Source of the DNA: Haloterrigena alkaliphila | GTDB taxonomy: Archaea; Halobacteriota; Halobacteria; Halobacteriales; Natrialbaceae | Direction: 5' to 3' | DNA length: 64,000 bases | Assembly: GCF_017352155.2 (NCBI RefSeq) | Contig: NZ_CP071462.1 | Span: forward strand, 1,054,001-1,118,000 | In this document: positions 59,482-64,000 of the stretch, piece after piece | How positions within the stretch are numbered: position 1 is the first letter of the stretch | Layout of the letters: each line of letters begins with the position of its first letter | Made by a program: the position numbers and the translations under genes | The notes under the pieces: model-generated | Database searches by the model: none | The model's input: the letters and a program-made list of their open reading frames with translations, nothing else | What the model was told of the DNA's origin: nothing

Positions 59482-60201
59482 ATGCGCGTTTCAGTTCCGG
59501 GCCTCGAGGGCGTCTACTACGACACCGATACGGGAACGACCGCCCTCGGCGTGGCCCTGACGGCCGCCGGGCGCAAAGCGCCGAAACCGAAGGGGTACGC
59601 CGTCCAGTTGCTCCCCTACCTCTGGTCGTTCGACGTCGACCTCCGCGAGGTGCCGAACAACCACCCAATCCAGTACCTCCACCCCGAAGGGGCCCAGAGC
59701 ATCGGCGAACTCTCGCCCCAACGGGGGGTTCGACAGGCCGGCACCGAACTCGAGTCGGTCCTGCGCTTTATCTGGTCGGTCAATCAGGAGGTCGAGTCGG
59801 CGGCGACCGGGCTGTTCGCCACCGACGCGCCCCCGGACGGCGACGAGGTCGTCATCGAGATTCAGGAGGGCAGCGTCAGCGTCGGCGGCGACGAACTCGC
59901 GACCGACGAGTTCGACCTCGAGGAGTCGGCGACGGCGGAGACGGATACCGTCACGACCGTCGAGATAGACGACGAGCCGGATACCGGCGACGAGACAAAC
60001 GCTGGCGGCGAGCCGGACGCTATCGACGAGCCGGACGCTATCGACGAGCCGGACGCTATCGACGAGCCGGACGCTATCGACGAGACGGACGACGACGTCT
60101 TCGGTGCCACCGAGGAGCCGCCAGCCGACGACGAGGTCGATGCCGACGACGAGTTCGGGTTCGACGAGGACTCCGACGACGTCGACCCCGACGAACCGTA
60201 G
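59482..60201 (+). CDS. Acidic protein with a hexapeptide repeat tail, function unknown
   Basis: The 239-residue protein has a folded-looking N-terminal half: VPGLEGVYYDTDTGTTALG, YAVQLLPYLWSFDVDLREVP, NNHPIQYLHPEGAQSIGEL, and LESVLRFIWSVNQEVESAATGLF. The C-terminal half is a disordered, extremely acidic tail with four exact EPDAID units and an ending FGFDEDSDDVDPDEP. I do not recognise the N-terminal domain. The repeat length probably varies between strains. Confidence 0.75.
   Translation: MRVSVPGLEGVYYDTDTGTTALGVALTAAGRKAPKPKGYAVQLLPYLWSFDVDLREVPNNHPIQYLHPEGAQSIGELSPQRGVRQAGTELESVLRFIWSVNQEVESAATGLFATDAPPDGDEVVIEIQEGSVSVGGDELATDEFDLEESATAETDTVTTVEIDDEPDTGDETNAGGEPDAIDEPDAIDEPDAIDEPDAIDETDDDVFGATEEPPADDEVDADDEFGFDEDSDDVDPDEP
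60010..60081 (+). repeat. Four perfect 18-nt in-frame tandem repeats
   Basis: The unit gagccggacgctatcgac occurs four times without a mismatch. It encodes Glu-Pro-Asp-Ala-Ile-Asp in the acidic tail of the 59.5-kb gene. Because 18 is a multiple of three, copy-number change would keep the frame. Confidence 0.95.
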
Positions 60202-60346
60202 AGGCCGCCGTCGCTGTCGCTCACCACCCGCGCTGCCGTTTCACCACTAAGGCGGCCACTCACTATCAGCGCTGCTGTTCACCATCGGTGCCGCCGCTGG
60301 GCGTTCACTGATTCGCTGAAAACGATCGCCTCGAGCGAACCGGCGC
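60202..60346. repeat. Spacer with degenerate repeats between convergent genes
   Basis: Fragments built on cgctgctgttcacca recur about four times between 60215 and 60320, between the stop codons of the acidic-tail protein and thioredoxin genes. Copies are short and imperfect. Confidence 0.4.
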
Positions 60347-60616
60347 TTACGCTCCGGCCGACTCGAGCGCGTCTTCGATGTCGTCGCGCTGCGTGACGCC
60401 GACGAAGCGTTCGACGATGCCGTCGTCGTTCTCGATGATCAGGGTCGGCAGCGAGCGCACCTGGTACTCGTTGGCAATATCCTGTTGTTCGTCGACGTTT
60501 ACTTTCTCGACCTCGAATCGGCCCTCCCAGTCGTCCTCGAGTTCCTCGAGGATCGGATCCTGGGTCTTGCAGGGGCCACACCAGTCCGCGTAGAAATCCT
60601 TGAGTGTGACAGTCAT
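60347..60616 (-). CDS. Thioredoxin
   Basis: The 89-residue protein is a compact thioredoxin with YADWCGPCKTQDPILEEL, active-site Cys13 and Cys16, VNVDEQQDIANEYQVRSLPTLIIE with the cis-Pro loop, and GVTQRDDIEDALE. It lacks the extra N-terminal strand and helix of typical 105-residue thioredoxins. ATG 60616 is the normal start. A general cytoplasmic disulfide reductant is the likely role. Confidence 0.93.
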   Translation of the reverse strand: MTVTLKDFYADWCGPCKTQDPILEELEDDWEGRFEVEKVNVDEQQDIANEYQVRSLPTLIIENDDGIVERFVGVTQRDDIEDALESAGA

Positions 60617-60808
60617 CGGTTCACCGCTAGTTCCGACGCGTCGCGCATAAGGGTTTCCCACCGGGGTAGGCTTGCCGTGATCGTCGACGCGTCAGTGAAC
60701 CGCTCACGTGCGTCGGCGCCGACGCGCCAGCATCGATGCGTCGGCGTGCTGGCACTGCGGTACCGTGCGGGACGAAAGATTTAGTTCCCCACGTCCGTAG
60801 TGGCGGGT

Positions 60809-60970
60809 ATGGACCGAGGACAGAACAGCGGCGGGCTGATGTCGAGTGCCGGACTCGTCCGATATTTCGACTCCGAAGACTCGAACGCGATCAAGATCGA
60901 CCCCAAGACGGTCATCGCGACCGGGGTCATGGTCGGCGTCATCGTCCAGCTCCTGACGTTCGTCGCGTAG
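60809..60970 (+). CDS. Preprotein translocase subunit Sec61beta
   Basis: The 53-residue protein reads [23 protein letters not shown] at its start, then [15 protein letters not shown] and a single C-terminal membrane helix ([14 protein letters not shown]). This is the small beta (SecG-equivalent) subunit of the archaeal SecYEG/Sec61 channel. The [17 protein letters not shown] segment is strongly conserved in haloarchaea. An ATTTA box at 60779-60783 is 28 nt before the ATG. The gene is short and easily missed. Confidence 0.94.
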   Translation: MDRGQNSGGLMSSAGLVRYFDSEDSNAIKIDPKTVIATGVMVGVIVQLLTFVA

Positions 60971-61084
60971 ACCGGCACCGCTATCGCTTTTCAGACCCAG
61001 TTTCGCGGCCAGCGGCGGCGTCGACCCGTTCTCCCCCGACGACTCGGGCAGTTCGCCTATATGCTGGCAGTGCCTATCGTCCGT

Positions 61085-61939
61085 ATGAACGAGTCTCCCG
61101 GGCTGTTGCCGGCCGCGACGCGTCTCGGCCGGGCCGCGCTGGTCGTCGCCGATCTGACGGCGACCGTCGAGTTCTACCGCGACGTCGTCGGCCTCGCCGT
61201 GCTGAACCGCGAGTCGGCGACGACGACGCTCGGCGCCGGTGGCACGCCGCTGCTCGAGGTGCGCCACGACCCCGACGCGTCCCCGCGACCCGACGACGCG
61301 GCCGGGCTCTTTCACACCGCGTTCGAGGTCACCAGCCGCGAGGCGTTGGGCGACGCGCTGGAGCGAATCCGGGACCGCTGGGAACTCACGGGCGCCTCCG
61401 ACCACGGCGTCAGCGAGGCGCTCTACCTGCGCGATCCCGAAGGGAACGGGGTCGAGATCTACCGCGACCGGCCGCGGGCGGAGTGGCCCCGCGACGAGGC
61501 GGGCGACCCGCGAATCGGTACGTGGCCGCTGGACCTCGAGGCCGTCGCGGCGGCCGCCGGCGGTGACTCGAGCGACGCAGTGCCGTCGGGGACCACGGTC
61601 GGTCACGTCCACCTCGAGGTCGCCTCGCTCGAGGCCGCGCGCTCGTTCTACGTCGAGACGCTCGGCTTCGACGTGAAGACGAGCGTTCCGCAGGCGGTGT
61701 TTCTGGCCGCGGGCGACTACCACCACCACCTCGGGGTGAACACCTGGAACGGGCGCTCGAGTCCCGTCGCGGAGGGCCATCGGGGACTCGAGTGGTTCGA
61801 ACTCGTCGTGCCCTCGAACGACGCACTCGAGTCGATTCGGACCCGGCTGGAGGGCGAGGGCGTCTCGGGTACGGACCTCGAGGACGGCCTCGAGATCACC
61901 GATTCGGACGGGATCCGGATTCGGCTTCGAGCGGACTAG
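61085..61939 (+). CDS. VOC-family protein (CatE-like extradiol dioxygenase/glyoxalase fold)
   Basis: The 284-residue protein has two pairs of VOC modules. The first half contains LGRAALVVADLTATVEFYRDVVGL, LFHTAFEV and EALYLRDPEGNGVEIYRDRP. The second half contains GHVHLEVASLEAARSFYVETLGFD, AGDYHHHLGVNTW and ITDSDGIRIRLRAD. His in GHVHLEV and in YHHHLGVN, with Glu in GLEWFELVV, could form the metal site. This arrangement matches CatE (catechol 2,3-dioxygenase-like) annotations. The substrate is unknown. ATG 61085 is chosen. Confidence 0.87.
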   Translation: MNESPGLLPAATRLGRAALVVADLTATVEFYRDVVGLAVLNRESATTTLGAGGTPLLEVRHDPDASPRPDDAAGLFHTAFEVTSREALGDALERIRDRWELTGASDHGVSEALYLRDPEGNGVEIYRDRPRAEWPRDEAGDPRIGTWPLDLEAVAAAAGGDSSDAVPSGTTVGHVHLEVASLEAARSFYVETLGFDVKTSVPQAVFLAAGDYHHHLGVNTWNGRSSPVAEGHRGLEWFELVVPSNDALESIRTRLEGEGVSGTDLEDGLEITDSDGIRIRLRAD

Positions 61940-61979
61940 GACTCGAGAGGGAGTGTTGCTGAACGCGGAACGAAGCGTT

Positions 61980-62107
61980 CTGCTATCGTGGCAACAAGGA
62001 ATCGCCACGCCCTCCCCAGCCGATTCGCTCACTCCGTTCGCTCATCCCTCGCACGGCTTCGTGTCGCGCTTCGCTTCTACTCAGCGCGACACAGCGCGCG
62101 CCACCGC
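61980..62107 (-). repeat. Dispersed intergenic repeat, copy E (reverse)
   Basis: On the minus strand it shows GGTGGCGCGCGCTGT, perfect 10-bp arms (62083-62092 with 62061-62070), loop GAGTAGAAGCGA, then GTGCGAGGGATGAGCGA, CGAATCGGCTGGGGAGGG and CCACGATAGCAG at its end. It precedes pdxT in reverse orientation; copy F follows pdxT in forward orientation. Confidence 0.92.
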
Positions 62108-62180
62108 GCGTTGTCGGATCGGTCCGTATCGGTCGTCGGGGGACGCGACCTTTTTGGGAGAGCCATCCCTACCGGCGGCC

Positions 62181-62801
62181 ATGTCACTGACCGCCGGCGT
62201 CGTCGCCGTCCAGGGCGACGTCGAGGAACACGCCGCCGCCATCGAACGCGCCGCGGAGGCCCGCGGCCGCGACGTGACGGTCCGCGAGATTCGCGACGCG
62301 GGGCACGTCCCCGACTGCGACCTGCTGGCGATGCCCGGCGGGGAGTCGACGACCATCTCCCGACTGGTTCACAGCGAGGGCATCGCCCCCGAAATCCGGG
62401 ACCACGTCGCGGCCGGGAAACCGCTGCTCGCGACCTGCGCCGGCCTGATCGTCGCCTCGAGCGACGCGAACGACGACCGGGTCGACGAACTCGGCCTGCT
62501 CGACGTGAGCGTCGAGCGCAACGCCTTCGGCCGCCAGAAGGACAGCTTCGAGGCGCCGCTCGCAGTCGACGGCCTCGAGGACCCCTATCCGGCGGTGTTC
62601 ATCCGCGCGCCGGCCATCGACGACGTCGGGGGCGGGGACGCCCGGGTGCTCGCCTCGTGGGACGGCCGCCCGGTCGCCGTGAAACAGGGCCCGGTCGTCG
62701 GCACCGCCTTCCACCCCGAACTGACCCCCGACAGCCGCATCCACGGGCTGGCCTTCTTCGAGAACGACGACGCGGCGGTGCCCCCGCTCGAGGACGCGTA
62801 G
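62181..62801 (+). CDS. pdxT: Pyridoxal 5'-phosphate synthase glutaminase subunit
   Basis: PdxT releases ammonia from glutamine for the PdxS synthase. The 206-residue class I amidotransferase has AGVVAVQGDVEEHAAAIERA, MPGGESTTISRL, the nucleophile Cys86 in LLATCAGLIV, FGRQKDSFEAPL, FIRAPAI and the catalytic His-Glu in GTAFHPELT. The partner pdxS is not in the window. The gene is bracketed by copies E and F of the dispersed repeat in opposite orientations. Confidence 0.97.
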   Translation: MSLTAGVVAVQGDVEEHAAAIERAAEARGRDVTVREIRDAGHVPDCDLLAMPGGESTTISRLVHSEGIAPEIRDHVAAGKPLLATCAGLIVASSDANDDRVDELGLLDVSVERNAFGRQKDSFEAPLAVDGLEDPYPAVFIRAPAIDDVGGGDARVLASWDGRPVAVKQGPVVGTAFHPELTPDSRIHGLAFFENDDAAVPPLEDA

Positions 62802-62840
62802 GAGGCTCGGGGGCAGGTCGATCGGACCGGAGAACCGTAT

Positions 62841-62970
62841 GCGGAGGCGCGCGCTGTCGGCCGACTGAGCGAAAGCGAAGTCGGGCGACGACAGTGCGCG
62901 AGGGATGAGCGAGCGGAGCGAGCGAATCGGCTGGGGAGGGTGTGGAAATCCCCGTTGCCAGTGTGAGCAG
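62841..62970 (+). repeat. Dispersed intergenic repeat, copy F
   Basis: It shows GCGGAGGCGCGCGCTGT, arms 62857-62866 and 62879-62888 (nine of ten pairs), loop GAGCGAAAGCGA, GTGCGCGAGGGATGAGCGA, CGAATCGGCTGGGGAGGG and a diverged end CCCGTTGCCAGTGTGAGCAG. It lies just after the pdxT stop. Confidence 0.9.
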
Positions 62971-63152
62971 CGTACTCGATTCGCACCCTCGAGTGGCGAG
63001 TACCGGCGACGTAGTGGGAGTACTGGCACGTCGTTCGGCTTCGAGGTCATCCGCGAAACTCGAGGACTGCACGAATCGCACATCGGAACGTCATCGTCGT
63101 GCATGCATTCGCGACCGGACATGTTTTCTCCCTCGCAGGCGAGGGTTACGAT

Positions 63153-63620
63153 ATGCAGGCTTCTATCGACGCCGTCCGCGTCGCGGGCACTCCGCAGGGA
63201 CCGGTTCCAGTGGTGGTCCTCGCCGTCGACGGCGAGGACGACGTGGTCCCGATCTTCATCGGATTCAACGAGGCGACGAGCATCGCCCGCGGCCTCGAGG
63301 CCGAGGACATCGGTCGCCCGCTGACCCACGACCTCCTGCTGGACGTCATGGAGGAGCTGGGAAGCCGGATCGAGCGCGTCGTCATCAACGAGATCGAACA
63401 ACGCAACGACGGGCAGGGCGGGACCTACATCGCCGACCTCCACGTCGAGACGCCCCGCGGCGAGACCGTCATCGACGCCCGACCGAGCGACTCGCTGGCG
63501 CTGGCGGCCCGGACGAACGCCGCGATCGAAGTCACCGAGGACGTCTTCGCCGACGGGCGAGACGACAGCAAGAAGTTTTCGGAACTGCAAGATATCCGCG
63601 ACGTCTCCGGTGAGATGTAA
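63153..63620 (+). CDS. Bifunctional nuclease (BFN, DUF151) family protein
   Basis: The 155-residue protein has VPVVVLAVDGEDDVVPIFIGFNEATSIARGLEAEDIGRPLTHDLLLDVMEELG and YIADLHVETPRGETVIDARPSDSLALAARTNAAIEV, the core BFN signature. Family members include a plant protein reported to have nuclease activity and a Thermotoga structure; the archaeal role is unknown. ATG 63153 is chosen over one 54 nt upstream. hisE follows with no gap, so they are co-transcribed. Confidence 0.93.
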   Translation: MQASIDAVRVAGTPQGPVPVVVLAVDGEDDVVPIFIGFNEATSIARGLEAEDIGRPLTHDLLLDVMEELGSRIERVVINEIEQRNDGQGGTYIADLHVETPRGETVIDARPSDSLALAARTNAAIEVTEDVFADGRDDSKKFSELQDIRDVSGEM

Positions 63621-63905
63621 ATGGACGACACGCTCGAGGAGCTGTTCGCCGTAATCGAGGATCGCAAGGAAACGCTGCCCGAGGACTCCTACACCGCCTC
63701 GCTCTTCACCCACGAGAAGGGCGAGAATGCGGTGCTCGAGAAACTCGGCGAGGAGACGACGGAACTCGTGCTCGCGGCCAAGGACGACGACGAAGACGAG
63801 ATCGCCTACGAGGCCGCCGACATCGTCTACCACCTGCTGGTCCTGCTCTCGATGAAGGACATGGACCTCGCGGACCTCGAGACGGAACTCGAGGCGCGGC
63901 GCTGA
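63621..63905 (+). CDS. hisE: Phosphoribosyl-ATP diphosphatase
   Basis: HisE hydrolyses phosphoribosyl-ATP to phosphoribosyl-AMP, the second step of histidine synthesis. The 94-residue protein is a MazG-like helical NTP pyrophosphohydrolase with SYTASLFTHEKGENAVLEKLGEETTELVLAAKDDD (metal-binding Glu-x2-Glu) and EIAYEAADIVYHLLVLLSMK (Glu...Asp). It begins directly after the DUF151 stop codon. Confidence 0.96.
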   Translation: MDDTLEELFAVIEDRKETLPEDSYTASLFTHEKGENAVLEKLGEETTELVLAAKDDDEDEIAYEAADIVYHLLVLLSMKDMDLADLETELEARR

Positions 63906-63914
63906 TCGTTCGCG

Positions 63915-64000
63915 TCAGGGCACCGATTGCTCGCGGAGCGGACTCCGACCGCCGAACGAGTCGGGATCGTCGGGTCCGACGGCGTCGAGGACCACCGTCT
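63915..64000 (-). CDS. C-terminal end of an unidentified gene
   Basis: A minus-strand frame enters from the right edge and ends TGA at 63915-63917, encoding about 27 residues (TVVLDAVGPDDPDSFGG...REQSVP). The acidic composition is typical of haloarchaeal proteins, but too little is visible to name it. Confidence 0.4.
   Translation of the reverse strand, partial: TVVLDAVGPDDPDSFGGRSPLREQSVP

Noticed and set aside
7487-62970. The dispersed repeats as a CRISPR array or classical insertion sequence
   Set aside because: Copies are kilobases apart without spacers. There is no transposase, and I found neither terminal inverted repeats nor clear target-site duplications.
1-64000. tRNA or rRNA genes
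   Set aside because: GGTTCGAA-type T-arm strings occur only inside protein genes (for example thiL near 590 and the epimerase near 45003) without a cloverleaf context.

Overview
The window is chromosomal DNA of an extremely halophilic archaeon (class Halobacteria, probably a Natrinema/Haloterrigena/Natronococcus-like genus). Evidence: very high GC, strongly acidic proteins rich in D/E/A/V, archaeal markers (ribosomal protein S19e, PDCD5, ABCE1/Rli, Sec61beta, archaemetzincin, UPF0146), AT-rich TATA-like boxes about 28 nt upstream of start codons (leaderless transcripts), and known haloarchaeal neighbourhoods such as M50 protease-thiL-rps19e-PDCD5. No rRNA, tRNA, CRISPR array, transposase or prophage was found.

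Layout. 0-21 kb is mostly housekeeping: thiL, S19e, PDCD5, a PP-loop enzyme, a histidine kinase, hisS, a thioesterase, a sulfatase, a JAMM protease with a cobalamin-binding-type protein, a beta-helix protein behind a tiny Tat lipoprotein, F420 reductase, an LLM oxidoreductase, GDPD, HAD, archaemetzincin, a response regulator and ABCE1. 21-28.5 kb is a secreted-protein island: four envelope proteins, three of which share an ADR...AYLG N-terminal signature and two of which share a beta-sandwich core, plus a dedicated signal peptidase I with an extra ectodomain, a DUF5305 protein and a DUF7344-type regulator. It resembles the bacterial TasA/SipW matrix-fibre operon and archaeal bundling pili. 28.7-33 kb holds an HTH regulator, a PIN-ATPase-KH protein and an M20 deacylase.

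33-53 kb is an envelope-glycan region: two GT4 glycosyltransferases, two alkaline-phosphatase-fold enzymes without a formylglycine motif, two UPF0104 flippase-like proteins, DedA, two lipid-donor-type GT-C transferases, an NAD-dependent epimerase, a UbiA-family enzyme of the decaprenyl-phosphate phosphoribosyltransferase type, a PHP phosphatase-like protein and an arylsulfotransferase-like protein. The UbiA-PHP-flippase operon suggests a polyprenyl-phospho-pentose donor pathway. 53-64 kb returns to metabolism: universal stress protein, M32 carboxypeptidase, SDR, thioredoxin, Sec61beta, a VOC protein, pdxT, DUF151 and hisE.

The most unusual DNA-level signals are between genes. (1) A dispersed repeat of about 130-150 bp occurs six times. 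Its flanks and loop are conserved, but its 10-bp hairpin arms have a different sequence in each copy and remain self-complementary. (2) At several gene 3' ends, the stop codon and adjoining sequence are tandemly reiterated as degenerate 16-, 20-, 27- or 29-nt units.
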